A stretch of 64,000 nt of DNA from Hydractinia symbiolongicarpus. Its lineage: Eukaryota > Cnidaria > Hydrozoa > Anthoathecata > Hydractiniidae. Position 1 is the stretch's first letter. Each line of letters opens with the position of its first letter. The notes under the pieces are model-generated. The model was not told where the DNA came from. It saw only the letters and a list, made by a program, of their open reading frames with translations, and searched no databases. The position numbers were made by a program, and so were the translations under genes. Positions 17,345 through 28,531 of this stretch are shown here, one piece after another. The stretch lies in NCBI RefSeq assembly GCF_029227915.1, contig NC_079888.1:2245001-2309000 (forward strand), written 5' to 3'.

Positions 17345-18019
17345 GCTTGGATCGCACTAGGGTTGTAAGGTTGGTTCACACTAGGGTATTAAGCGAATTT
17401 TACTGTGATTTGATCTATTAAAACTACTATTGTCCTGTTTCTTTTCTATAATTGATTTTATAATCTGAAATAATTTTATTTAATTCATAGTGCGAAAAAT
17501 TATAATAAATATACAAAAAAAGTTAACTAAAAAATTACTACGAGAGAAATGTTTGTGTTGTAGTAAAACGAATAGTTCTGATTACGAATAACTCTGATTT
17601 GACGTCCAAGTCATGTACACCCCTAAATGCAAAATGTCGGATACCTACCTACCTACCGAGGGAGAAAGAAAGAGTAAACAAGGGAAAGATCGTGCATCAG
17701 CCTTATTTCTACACGTTTAGAAATTTAGCCTTGATTACTTTAATCAAACGAATTCTGATTAATAAACGTGCGTTGGCCCAAAAAAATAGATTTTGGGATA
17801 GTAAAAGTATGCTTGTTGAGAGGTGGAAGAGTGAAGAAAATATATTTATTATTAATTACTCTACTATTTTACCAGTTAATGTCAAAGAAAGTAAATAAAT
17901 AAAAAAATCTCTGCGTTTTTATTCAAAATGGTAGCCGAATTCCTATTTCTTTGCTAAGGATGCACGTACTGGCGATGCCTGGGATCTGTGTCACGTGTAA
18001 TGATCTGAGGACAGAAATA
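17345..18019. other. Intergenic, no gene recognised
   Basis: AT-rich. A 99-codon open frame on + at 17599-17898 shows no domain, signal or splice context that I can support as a gene. Confidence 0.3.
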
Positions 18020-18087
18020 TACTTGTAGTTAACTCGTGAGAAGTCCACGGGCGAACCCTTGTACTTCTCACGAGTTAACTACAAGTA
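18020..18087. repeat. 25-bp perfect inverted repeat, 18-nt spacer
   Basis: Arms at 18020-18044 and 18063-18087 are exact reverse complements (core AACTCGTGAGAAGT). The spacer CCACGGGCGAACCC resembles part of the Helitron-like 3' hairpin region found elsewhere in the window. It lies about 80 bp downstream of the DEG/ENaC stop codon, on the 3' side of that gene. Confidence 0.75.
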
Positions 18088-18166
18088 ATAAAGTAATAAT
18101 GATAATATTAATCAATGTCAATAAATTCAATTTTTTTTAAAAGATGTCTTCTGCTTTTATCTTACG

Positions 18167-19603
18167 TCAATTTGTTGTACTTTTGTTTTTTTTCTTCCCG
18201 CAGAAAAGTTTATAAACGATACCGCAGCACAAGTTCATCAAAAATTCGGCCAATTCAAGCAACGAAAAAATGGACGCTCCAATCCACAAGCTGAAGTTCC
18301 CTCCGAGCTCTGAGCAAAACATTGTCAAATCGTAAGCCTCCTTATGTATTGTAGATTTCACAGTGAAATCTTCGAAGGTGATATGAATGCCAACGATGTT
18401 ATCAGATATGTATTGTTCTGTGAGTGTAGAAACGTTGAAAGTTTCACGCAGAATTTGAGAATAAAATTTCTTTTCGGGTTTGGAAGGCCACAGAGCTGTT
18501 GACACAGAAGTAGTGTAGATAACCTCTTCACATAACGGAGGGCAATCGCAACGAAATCTTCCATTGCTATAAGCTAAGTCGTACGAATTAATGCACGAAA
18601 TTTCTTCAGTAGTCTCTGCGAATTTTAAAGTAAGATTCAAGAAGTGTCTTGCAAATATGCTTACACTGTCACTCACAAAGCCACATTCCTCTCTCATTTT
18701 AGATATGTAACACCACGACAGACATGACTTGACCGAATAATTGCCAGAAGTCCATTTCAAACCTGCCCCATCATCCGTGCAGTTATCTTGATAAGGGGAT
18801 TTCAATCTATGATATTTGGTCTTCTGAATCACTATCCTCGTTAATTGGTTTGGACTTGCAAGAATCTGCTTCTCTGTTGGATTGCCTGCTGCATTTATTG
18901 TAAGTTTGACACCTACGGGATAAATAGACGTAGAGTATGGCAAATAGTTTTCTTGGTCGATATCGACGAAAATCTTAAACCCAAAATCCACGCCAGGTCT
19001 AGATTGCCTAGCATGGCCATTGTTGTTGAAGACAAAACAGTTGCCACCTTCAGGAAGTGTGATTTGAGAGAGATTCGCGTTGCATTCTTTATGATTGAAA
19101 ACACATTGTTGGGGTGCAGAGAAAGATTGAAAATCTTGCCCATACATGGAAAGATTTAAGTTTCTTTTTTTTGCTAAGTGATTGGTCACAGCGTGAAAGG
19201 TCTCTGCAAATTCCTTTATTCTCGCATTACCCTCTGGCTTGGTCACGTATGGATTAATTTCACGCATGAGTGGTAGCAATTTGTTCATCGGGTAAGGATT
19301 CGAATTGCATATTGTCACTGTTGGGAATTCCATGCTACCTTGTTGGATACTATCGCTTTCCACAGTAACATGTTCGTACGCAAACAACTTACGCGAAATT
19401 TTGAATGAGTTTATCGACAACGAGCCAACAAATGCAAAAAAAATCACCAGCCAGAAAATTCGAAAGTAGGAAACTTTGGAGTGATTGATTTTACTGATCC
19501 CATGTATAGTTGAAGTTTCTATATACTGGGAAATAATTTCATTTTCGACTTTCTCTTCTTGCTTAGCTTCAGGTAAACACAATATTTTACGAATAATTTT
19601 CAT
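18167..19603 (-). CDS. DEG/ENaC-family sodium channel, HyNaC/ASIC-like
   Basis: Intact single-exon frame of 478 aa, the usual subunit length. N-terminal gating motif His-Gly at residues 34-35, TM1 around 49-68 (IFWLVIFFAFVGSLSI), then the family signature FPTVTICN. The large extracellular part is rich in Cys, with the CxC motif CDCPPLCEEV near 355-365. The second membrane segment near 435-460 contains GGNFSLWIGASIFSLLELAEF, with the G-A-S selectivity filter and the SxLE end. The short basic C-terminal tail ends KKKNKS. Known for the family: trimeric, amiloride-sensitive cation channels; cnidarian members include peptide-gated HyNaCs. Ligand and stoichiometry cannot be told from sequence. A decayed paralogue lies just upstream of it on the same strand. 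Confidence 0.92.
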   Translation of the reverse strand: MKIIRKILCLPEAKQEEKVENEIISQYIETSTIHGISKINHSKVSYFRIFWLVIFFAFVGSLSINSFKISRKLFAYEHVTVESDSIQQGSMEFPTVTICNSNPYPMNKLLPLMREINPYVTKPEGNARIKEFAETFHAVTNHLAKKRNLNLSMYGQDFQSFSAPQQCVFNHKECNANLSQITLPEGGNCFVFNNNGHARQSRPGVDFGFKIFVDIDQENYLPYSTSIYPVGVKLTINAAGNPTEKQILASPNQLTRIVIQKTKYHRLKSPYQDNCTDDGAGLKWTSGNYSVKSCLSWCYISKMREECGFVSDSVSIFARHFLNLTLKFAETTEEISCINSYDLAYSNGRFRCDCPPLCEEVIYTTSVSTALWPSKPEKKFYSQILRETFNVSTLTEQYISDNIVGIHITFEDFTVKSTIHKEAYDLTMFCSELGGNFSLWIGASIFSLLELAEFLMNLCCGIVYKLFCGKKKNKSTTN

Positions 19604-20301
19604 TGCGAATCTGACGTTTTCAATTGTAGTTTAATGTGTTGCTTTCCAGTTTTCGCTTCAAAGTAAAATATTTTTTATTCTAGGTCGTAACGCCATTTGC
19701 TCATGTCTTTTGTATTTTCTGTTGTTTTATTATTTTAAATAGATTTTATAGATTTCTATTTTTCTTATTTTTTCTTGACAGCTTTTCTCGCTCTCCAATA
19801 GTACTAAGCCTTTTAATTCACATGACTTCAACTAATTCATATGTCTTTGTAAGATTTCCTACTGCGCCTTAATGGGTACCTAAAGCTCTTCATTATCCGA
19901 ATGTTCAACTTCTTTTCATTCTTTTTTTCGGTGTATTATTACTTCTTAACATAAGAAAAGCACCAGCAATGACTGAAAATATTATTTTCAAAACGCTAAT
20001 GTACTCAAAAAGGAGTTGATGAATTTGCTTGGTGTCGTGATAAACGCCTAATGTATAAAACTGAATTTTCGTCGCAATGCTACAACATGCAAGCAAAGAA
20101 AAACTTCTTCTCCTAAAGTAAACATTTGATTCAGACATTTTTATTAACATCAGATTTGCCGAAAAATGATAACAAAATAAGGACAGACTCAGGCTCAATT
20201 CCTTGATCTCAGAACTAAGAACGAGTGGGAAATTATGCAATATAATAAGAACAATCCAGTTCTACTGTAATTTTCTCTCAGGCTACCGATAACTGTTCAT
20301 G

Positions 20302-20933
20302 TTATATTATGATGTTATCAGATATGTATTGTTCTGTCAGAAAAGAATCATTTAATGCTTCACGCATATTTCTTATATAAAATTTTCTTTCGGGTTTGGA
20401 AGGCCACAGAGCTGTTGACACAGAAGTAGTGTAGATAACCTCTTCACATAACGGAGGGCAACCACAACGAAATTTTCCATTCCATTCCATAAACTCCTAC
20501 GAATTAATGCACAACACTTCCTCGGCATTTCAGCAAGTTTCAAGGTTAAGTAAAGCTTAGTGGCAATGTTACTATCCTCATTTACAACATCACAATACTC
20601 TCGCATTTTTGATATGTAAAACCTGAAAAAAAACATGAAAGACACAACGAAACAGAGTAGTTGCCATAAAGCCATTTCAAACCTCTCCCATCTTCAGTTA
20701 TCTTCATAAGAGGATTTCAACCGTTGACATTTTTTCTTGCTAATCATATCCTCGGCTGAGACTTGCAAGACTGTTGGATTTACTGGTTTATTTATTATAA
20801 GTTTAACACCTACTGAATAAAAGACACCAGAGTGTGGTGAATAACTTTCCTGACCAATTTTAGAAAGAACATAAAAGACATTAAACCTGGCTTCAATTGC
20901 TTTTAGTTTTTTGAATTCCGTTTTTAAGGACAA
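20302..20933 (-). pseudogene. Decayed DEG/ENaC paralogue
   Basis: Pieces homologous to the middle of the intact channel appear in order but in different frames: a segment with SVGVKLIINKPVNPT, then ISKMREYCDVV with LTLKLAEM, then FRCGCPPLCEEVIYTTS through TEQYISDNI, where it stops. TM1, the signature FPTVTICN and all of TM2 are missing, and there are at least two frameshifts. It cannot make a channel. A stretch of about 63 bp around 20398-20460 is identical to 18481-18543 of the intact gene, although flanking parts differ a lot. Confidence 0.85.
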
Positions 20934-21689
20934 TTTATCATTTTAGGCCTTTCCACCCTTTTTTACCTTCATAAGTACACATCTATCTCTGCCTTGTTTG
21001 TACTTTCTAAAACTATATATCATTCATACGTTCGTGCTGGAACTCTCTTTAAACATAGGATCTTTTGCTGGCATGAATTAAACAATTTATGTAGGTGTCC
21101 AACTACGTTATAACAACCTTTATTTCTATGCTGGATTATTTTATATTTCAAGTTAAGTTGAGCAACTAAGATTTAAATCTAAATAATCTAAGTAGCAACC
21201 AACAAAACGGATGTTTAAAACTTGAAAAAAAATTCTTTTGATAAGAAATCACATTAAACTTATAAATAGCAAAGATAAAGCTACACTAAAAGTCAAAAAT
21301 ACACTACAAGTCAAAATTTTGTCCTTAGCATCTGTTGCTAAAATAAAACGTTGAATTGTTTCTATAAAAAGAAGGTGTATTAAATGTTCTAATACAACTC
21401 GATGTCCGTCACATCTGTATATGAAGAAAGATGTACAAGTAACCTTATAAACTCTTGAACTACCGACAATAAAAGTTTAATTAAATGTGAACATAAAACT
21501 AATTAAAAAAAATTAAATACCTTGCCGACTACTTTATGACATTTAGAACAAACAACCGAAAGAGGAAAAATTATAAAAAGTTGTAATCCATATTAATCAG
21601 ACACGATTGTGACATCTGACCAAGTTAAGTCGTGTTTCAGCACAAATGTAGTCTGCATTAACACTATTTTTTTACATAAACACAAAGAA
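20934..21689. other. Divergent intergenic region, DEG/ENaC pseudogene to GPCR 1
   Basis: AT-rich and without recognised exons. It should contain the promoter of GPCR 1 on +, but no clear TATA or initiator could be singled out. Confidence 0.3.
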
Positions 21690-22724
21690 ATGGTTGTTGT
21701 ATGTGTTGAAGAAATTTATTTAAATATAAACAATACAATTTACTTACAAACGTTATCAGAAAGACAATTTTTTTCACATGCTGTACAAGTAATTCTTACA
21801 ATATGTTATGTTTCTTTATATGCAGTAAATTTAGTTGGTAATATTTCTATATGGATGGCTATACTTTCCCGAAAGACACTTCAAACACCAATGAATTATT
21901 TTTTGTTGAACTCATCACTCACGCATATAATTTCTGGAACAAATGTTATCTTTTTCGCTATTGTGACAGACGCACGTTCAGTTGCGAATTCGCAAGCTAG
22001 CTTGGACGCTTTGTGTGCTTACAGTGAAGGTTTATGCGTCTATTTCATCAGTGCTGGTGTTTATTTGTTTACATTATGCGCGATTAGTGTCAACAGATAT
22101 GTTGTGATCAAATATCCAACACAACAACAACTTCGTATGAAAAAGAAAGGAATTATTATATACTGTATAGTAACTTGGTTTCTCTGTATTGGCTTGACTT
22201 ATCCTTCCTCTATCTCTTTTCGCTATGAACGGCACGTAAGGTTGTGCTTACGTCACTGGAAAAGCATTAAGCACCACTTTGTTTATCGTGTGGTCATGGT
22301 CCTTATATCTTTTGTACTTCCAACAACATGTCTTATTTTCACGTATATAACCATTGTATGGAAGAGAAGAAAGTTAAATAAACTTTTTCGGGAACAAAAT
22401 ACATCTACAAGGCCGTCGTTGAAAAAAGCAGAAAAACTTTTAGGAGTTTCCGTAGTAACATTTCCAATAACCTGGTTTCCTTTTTGTCTTTACTGGTTTC
22501 TTTGGACCATTGGTCATTTTCCGGGATGTAAAGGTAGTGTCAATGCAATGAAATGGATAAGAATCACAGTTTTATTTTCCACTTTTAATGGCGTGATCGA
22601 TCCAGTTGTGTACACAGCCGGAAACAAAGACTTAAGATGTCAAATCTTTAATTTATATAAAAAGATTTTTGGAATATGTAGAATACGACATTCTGGCAAA
22701 GTTGAACCTTGTTCTAATTCTTAG
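21690..22724 (+). CDS. Class A-like GPCR 1 of the local cluster
   Basis: Single-exon seven-helix receptor, 344 aa from the ATG at 21690. That start is preferred because its MVVVCVEEI aligns with the start of the paralogue at 29605; an upstream ATG at 21609 would add 27 residues with no counterpart. TM1 holds GN (NLVGNISIWM), TM2 FLLNSSLTHIISG has His where class A has Asp2.50, TM3 has the Cys of the conserved disulfide (DALCAYSEG) and NRY in place of DRY, TM6 has FPITWFPFCLYWF and TM7 has DPVVY in place of NPxxY. A NNT glycosylation site lies in the N terminus. Known: class A GPCRs signal through G proteins. Inferred: an orphan, lineage-specific receptor. Ligand unknown. Confidence 0.9.
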   Translation: MVVVCVEEIYLNINNTIYLQTLSERQFFSHAVQVILTICYVSLYAVNLVGNISIWMAILSRKTLQTPMNYFLLNSSLTHIISGTNVIFFAIVTDARSVANSQASLDALCAYSEGLCVYFISAGVYLFTLCAISVNRYVVIKYPTQQQLRMKKKGIIIYCIVTWFLCIGLTYPSSISFRYERHVRLCLRHWKSIKHHFVYRVVMVLISFVLPTTCLIFTYITIVWKRRKLNKLFREQNTSTRPSLKKAEKLLGVSVVTFPITWFPFCLYWFLWTIGHFPGCKGSVNAMKWIRITVLFSTFNGVIDPVVYTAGNKDLRCQIFNLYKKIFGICRIRHSGKVEPCSNS

Positions 22725-23208
22725 TTATAACATTTGACTTTTTTTTCAATTCAATTCGATTCAATTCATTTTTACTTTATCGCTTGCTAAACCCCTTTTT
22801 ATTCCCTTTTTTGTCAGTTTTTTATAACATTCGCAAGTCGACAAAGTGTATGCTATATGCTCCTGTTCAATCTATTCTTAAAAATGCATACCTAATTAAT
22901 TAGTGAATGGAGCTGTTCACTTAAATTTTCATGTATTTGTTGTAATGTAGTATACATGTATTATTTTAATGTGAAATCAATGATGATATAACAATGAATA
23001 AAACATTCGTATTGTAGAATTTCGAATATGGAATCGAATGTTATTGCACAATTTTTTTCTTATTTCTTCCTTCTTTTGGCTTACGTACAGTTTCCTACGA
23101 ACAAAAATTTTTGCTTTCTGTTAAACATGTCACATATACGTAGATACTTTACGTAACGTAAGAGAATTTAAAAATGGAAAAAATTACGTACATGTGAATG
23201 CGGCTTAA
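22725..23208. other. 3' flank of GPCR 1
   Basis: AT-rich. AATAAA at about 22997, some 270 bp after the stop, could be the poly(A) signal. Nothing else is recognised before MITE copy C. Confidence 0.35.
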
Positions 23209-23919
23209 CCATATTCGGTCCTGGGTTTTTAAACATACTATGGCCGGGGGTGGGGGGCGGATTCCGCCCTTTTTCATATTGAATCAAACTTGGCACATTT
23301 ATAGTACGTCATAAAAGAAACAAAATGGCGGCAATAAATTTTTGCTTGGGTCAGCACATTTTCTGTGACGTCATCAGAAGCTTGAAATTTGTTTAAAATG
23401 CCACTATATGCTTATAATTTAATTACTTTTGTTCTAGAGCGAATTTTTATATCAGTTTAAAGTTTCTGAAAGCTAAATAAAAATTATTTAACATATCTTT
23501 CGATTTTTACATGGATAGCATAAAAAATTGCCAAAAATCCGGATTTTTCCGATTCTCGGGTAAAGCCCGACAGAATCGGGAAATCGCATTAGTCACGTGT
23601 CCAAATTATGCAAAATGGTTCTCCTTGATGAAACAACGTTTCAAGTTCTAACGATAATACTAACAGGAGTTATTATATTTTCCCCATTATAACGATTTCA
23701 TAGAGATTTTTGGGGTAGTTTTGAGTAATGACTAATATCAAAGCCTCTGAGAGGTATGGGACCTAAAAATTTAGCATGCAGGTGTCTAACAGATAAATAT
23801 TGAAACTCAGTAACTATCAGTATCATAGCCATATAACAAAGCAATAATGAGTTATTAAAAAAAACTGTCAGGGGGGGAGCGGAATCCGCCCCCCCCCCTC
23901 CCCCCTGGACCGAATAGGG
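23209..23919 (-). mobile_element. piggyBac-type MITE, copy C (inverted)
   Basis: 711 bp in the opposite orientation to copies A and B. Left end CCATATTCGGTCC has one change in the terminal repeat; right end GGACCGAATAGGG is perfect. TTAA at 23205-23208 and 23920-23923. It is more diverged than A and B and so is older. Confidence 0.85.
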
Positions 23920-24322
23920 TTAAGCAAATATAAACAGCCCATAATAGACCAATAGTGTAATTCATCCAATTTTATATCATTTGAGGAAATTATTGTTTTT
24001 TCACTATTTCCCGAAATGGTCAAACTGTATCACCAAGCAAATATTCTGTAGGACAAGCGTTTTAGTTTGAGAGAGGTGTGGGCCAATAAACAACGTTAAA
24101 AATGTACTAGCTGCTCTTTCCAGCATGTCTGAATTATGGAACAATTCAGTAAACAATTCCACAGGCAGAAAAGATTTTAAATATCAGGGAAGTGTGCTGA
24201 CGTTAGCGAAGAATAGTACCGATGATGATTGTGAATGTAACCAAATAATATAAATCTGCTGTGAATATAGCAAAAAAGAGAATTTTGACAGGCTCGGAGA
24301 TGTAAAGATTCGTTTGCAAATA

Positions 24323-24496
24323 CAGTGGAAACTCTCTATCTCGACTACTCTCTATCTCGAACTTCTCTCTATCTCAAACTAAAGTCTTGGTCCCTTTGTG
24401 GTCCGCCTAAGGTATTTTTCTTTCTTTATCTCGAACTGTCTCTATCTCGAACAAAATTTTTGGCCCTTGCAAGTTAGCGATAGAGAAATACCACTG
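24323..24496. mobile_element. pogo/Tigger-like MITE
   Basis: 174 bp with inverted ends CAGTGGAAACTCTCTATC and (reverse complement of the right end) CAGTGGTATTTCTCTATC, flanked by TA on both sides. Inside are several copies of TCTCTATCTCGAAC. CAGTGG ends with a TA target site are typical of Tc1/mariner-pogo elements. Confidence 0.7.
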
Positions 24497-24689
24497 TACA
24501 TTGATGCGATCATGGCTCTAGTCAGAGCCGAAAGTGTAGTTATAAAAAATTTGAAAAAATTAGGCTTGGTTAAATAAAATACTGATTGTAACATTTCAGG
24601 CACCTTTTGACATGTCAATTAATGACTCTGGTCTCCTCTGCAGTTGCAGAAACAGAATCTTTTGATTGAAGACATGGTAGAACAATTGA

Positions 24690-25190
24690 ATTTAATTTCG
24701 TATGTATGGCCAAGGCCGGTCACGTGGTTTTTTAAGTGTTTAAAGGGCGTACAAGGCATGGAAGCGCACACATGTCAATTAGTTCTTGAACCGTACACGT
24801 TAAAACTGTTTGATTACCTATAAGATAAACAGTTCTATTTTGAATAGTTTATAATGTTGTTGTTAACAACAGTGTAATTTTTTAATGATACCCTTAACCT
24901 TGGAGGGTTAGTGGCTGTAGCACTGGGGTCTAAGGATATGTTTCCCCATAGAATGGGGTTTTTCGCATCCGGCTTAGCCACGATTTCGGAAACGTTTCGA
25001 ATGTAAATCAGTAGTTGTAATTTAGTTCGTAGGAGATATAGATGTATCATATTGTGCTATGACTACCGATAGCACACGGTTCCTAACATTACTACTACTA
25101 CTAGTCGAAGTTCTTCCCTGTCACAAAAATAAGAAAATAAATAAGGTTATTTTCGGTTGAGCGCAGCCAATTAGAAAATTACAAGGAGAT
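24690..25190 (+). repeat. Segmental duplication, copy 1 (with 290-bp extra segment)
   Basis: 24699-24806 is almost identical to 30098-30200, and 25097-25185 to 30201-30290 (shared GGCCAAGGC, GTCACGTGGTTTTTTAAGTG, CGGTTGAGCGCAGC). Copy 1 carries about 290 bp between the two blocks (24807-25096), which copy 2 lacks. Confidence 0.8.
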
Positions 25191-25720
25191 GTATTTTAGC
25201 ATAGATAATGATTTAATAAATAGAAAAGCTTTGCTGAATTTTCACATGTTAACAGTTAGAATACTTGGCAAGTGTTGCAACCACCAATCTGAAACTTCTG
25301 GAACAAAAATTTTCGTCCGCCTTAGAGAGGGTTAATCCAATAATTTTTACATTTAATATGAATTTGTTTGCGTCTTATAGGCCATCCCCAACCTTCCTGT
25401 GTGTTCTGCATAGTTTTGTCGCAGTTGGGAAAGAAGTGTAAATGTCAATTTTAGTCAAAGTGTTCAGACAGTGTCTCCGCTTTTAGCAGTGCCCGCTTTG
25501 TGGACCTTATGGCGGTATTCGCTTTCCAGAGGTTCCACCATAAATATTTAACATATCTAGCAAAGAATTTCTGTTTTTTTTGCAAAACAGTAATTACATG
25601 TTCGATTTCAAATAATTATTAAACTGCTGTAACCCCGTGGAAATTCACCGCAATTTATCGATCCATCGAAAAAGTCCACGAAAATTCGCTCGCCGACGGC
25701 ACGTTGAGTTTTGTAATACA
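25191..25720. other. Intergenic, no gene recognised
   Basis: AT-rich. Around 25630-25700 it contains CCACG.../TTCGC pieces that look like further decayed fragments of the Helitron-like family. Confidence 0.3.
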
Positions 25721-25800
25721 CTAGCCGTTATCTAGTGAAAAAATCCACTCGTTCGCCACTTTAACAAGTTATTTACTCTGCGGGGATTCCGTAATGAAGT
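25721..25800 (-). mobile_element. Decayed Helitron-like 3' end
   Basis: On the minus strand: GGCGAACGAGTGGATTTTTT, a degenerate hairpin, then CTAG at 25721-25724. It aligns to the 3' end of the array units. The 5' end is not clear. Confidence 0.45.
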
Positions 25801-25976
25801 TCTACGCAGCAATTTTGAACATACAAGACACGGCTATTGTTAAAGAAATTATTCGTTAACCCATGTCGGAATAAAGCTGTGCGCAGATGTTTTGAACACA
25901 CAAAATGCCGCTATCATTAAGGAGATAAAACATAGTAAATGAAATAATTTTCCTTTGTTTATGATTTCATACAGCA

Positions 25977-26888
25977 TCACTTTAAAATCTCTAGTTTTTC
26001 TATAACCGTATTATTATTCTTTGGTCTCTCGTTACGTTTATTCTTTTTCTGTCGTGCGCAACAAATATTTCTAAAACTTTTCAAAATTACAGTGTTGAGA
26101 TTTTTGTTCCCAAAAGTATACAGCATAGGGTCAATGACCCCGTTAAAGGTTGTGAACAATATTGTAATGCGCATCCATCTCATGGCATTTATACTACCAG
26201 AGCATCCTGGGAAATAACCAATAGTCCATAACAACCAATAAAGACAAAAAGGAAACCAAGTTACAATGAAAGTTAAGATTGATAGTCCCAAAAGTGTTTC
26301 AGCTTTTTTTAAACGTCTTTGTCTCACTGGTAATGCATGATTATCGAGCAAATTATTTTTTTGTAAGCGGGTGAACAAAATTACCGAATAGGATGAAATT
26401 AGACAGATGAGTGGAAGTAATAAAGAACACAACATCATGACTAATCGATAAACAAAAGAATACTTGATATACACCCAGTTACGAAGGCATAATCACACTT
26501 GCTTGTTATACCGAAAAGATATGTTTGAAGGGAACAGCAATGCTGTAGTGAAGGACCAGATAATTATGCTGTATATAACAATGGCTTTCCTTCCCATACG
26601 AAGTCCAGGACGTGTTGGATATTTAATAACAACATATCTGTTGAGACTAATTGCACATAATGTAAACAAATAAACACCAGCACTGATGAAGTAGACGCAT
26701 AAACCTTCGCTGAAAGCGCATAAAGCCTCTAGGCTAGTTTGTGAATTCGCAACTGAGCCTGTGTCTGTCACCACAGCATAGAAAACAGAATTAGTTCCAG
26801 AAATAATATGCGTAAGTGATAAGTTTAACAGAAAATAATTCATTGGAGTTTGAAGTGAGAAATCATGTGATGTTTTTAGTTGCAACAT
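25977..26888 (-). pseudogene. GPCR 2, 5'-truncated with an in-frame TGA
   Basis: Two frames that join as one receptor: TM2 to ECL2 (26493-26888, from LQTPMNYFLLNLSLTHIISG) and TM5 to the C-terminus (25977-26474). They are separated by a TGA (26493-26495, read on -) where both intact paralogues have an Arg codon in HVRLCLR; the frame is otherwise continuous, so a single base change explains the stop. The extracellular N terminus and TM1, including GNISIWMAILSR, are absent from the following 1.6 kb. TM6 TWFPFCLYW and TM7 DPMLY are kept. Loss of TM1 makes this a pseudogene even if the stop were a sequencing error. Confidence 0.88.
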
Positions 26889-28531
26889 TTAAAAATGAGT
26901 GAAGAGAGAAATGTTTCATATTTTTTTTATTTGAAATAGAAAATAATATTTTATTCGTACCAATTTGGCAAGGAGAAAAATTCGCAAAATTGGCGATTTT
27001 GTTCTGATATCACCAAATATTCTCACACAATATTTACTCTTATTCGCCATCTCTGAATTGTTCACTAAATTTTAGTTTAGTTTATAAGGGTTAATACATA
27101 TTACAAAGTCTTTTTGTTCTTTCACCTCGTAAAATTTCAGTTTTAGTTCTAGTTTTTAGTAGACATTTCATAAGGTACATCAAAAAATAATCAGAACCAC
27201 CAATACAAATGTAAAGAACGTTTTTTCACCAAATTAAATACGCGAGAACAAGGTTGTCAACATCAACGGTTTAGATCACATGATACCATATTTTAGTAAT
27301 TTGACCAAAAAAAAAAATCATGTTGTGCCAATTATAATACAGATTTAAAATTAAGGTTTTTATTTACAGCTTTGCAAGTCAGCAACTAACAGTTTACATA
27401 ATCAATTCATGGGTAGTTTGTATACACCACAGTGTAAATAGTGGCTGTCTCTATGACCATGGAATGCGTTTTTGTTCAAGTACAAAAAAATAACTTTTTA
27501 ATGTTAAGCATGTATTGTCCTTTTCTCAGAAATTAATATGTTACTATCCGAATAAATCTTTTATTTCACATTATCTGATTTAGCATGTCTTTTTTGAAGG
27601 CTAATTTTGCAGCCTGGAAGATTAGTTGCCACACATCGATTGTGTCCCCTCTACCATTTCGGCAATTTCGGTGTTTTGTTTAAATTAACTGGCCGACGAA
27701 GATAACAAATAGATGAGTTGCTACTGTTTACAAAGCTCTATATATGTGTACGCATCCTGACTGGCAAAAAAAAGGACAATATGGACCAAGTTGGCCTATG
27801 TTAGGAATACAAGATTTAAACGCATTGGAATTGTTTTTTTCTCAACTATTATCTTCTCTGTTTAAGAACAGATTATATTTTTAGCGCTGCTTCATTTTTC
27901 AGTTATACCCGTCATTACGGTCTGTTGTTTATGTTTCCTTACCTGTGCATATGCGTGAGAATGCCTACTGTTCTCGATGCAAAAAAATACGTCACCCTGT
28001 AACTTATCTATAGCGTATTATAAAGTTTCAAAATGAATAAAACATTAACGTTAATCGAGTCACACGGCTAGCTAGCGATAAAATCAGCAAAAGCATCCAA
28101 AACTAAGCATAATTATAAAATATTTATACATTTTCTATAATACAGACGTAATGACAGTAATTATGTGACGTCATAAAACACGTTAAAGAGAACTTATTGT
28201 AGACGGCAAGTACATTTATTTATCCACAACTCACCCGTTCATCGTTTCATTAACTATGGAAGATTGAAATGCTTCATAAAAATAACCATAGCTTCGAAAT
28301 AGAAAATAAATCTAGAGCGCTTAGAACAAGCACAAAAACACAACGTCGTATTCAATCAAATTACCGACTAAAAACATCTTTGGAGATGATTATCAGTTCT
28401 ACCATTTTAAGTGTTTTACATTGTGCATAATATATGAAAAGTCAAAACTGTGCTAGTACGTCACTGTACATTAGTGTTACCATACTGAACTTTTTCTAAA
28501 GAAAATTTCGTTAGTAATACTATATTACGTG
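26889..28531. other. Intergenic between GPCR 2 pseudogene and GPCR 3
   Basis: AT-rich. I searched it for the missing TM1 exon of GPCR 2 and did not find one. No other gene is recognised. Confidence 0.4.

Noticed and set aside
17599-17898. 99-codon + strand frame
   Set aside because: No domain, weak start context and no splice or poly(A) support; length is within chance for the region.
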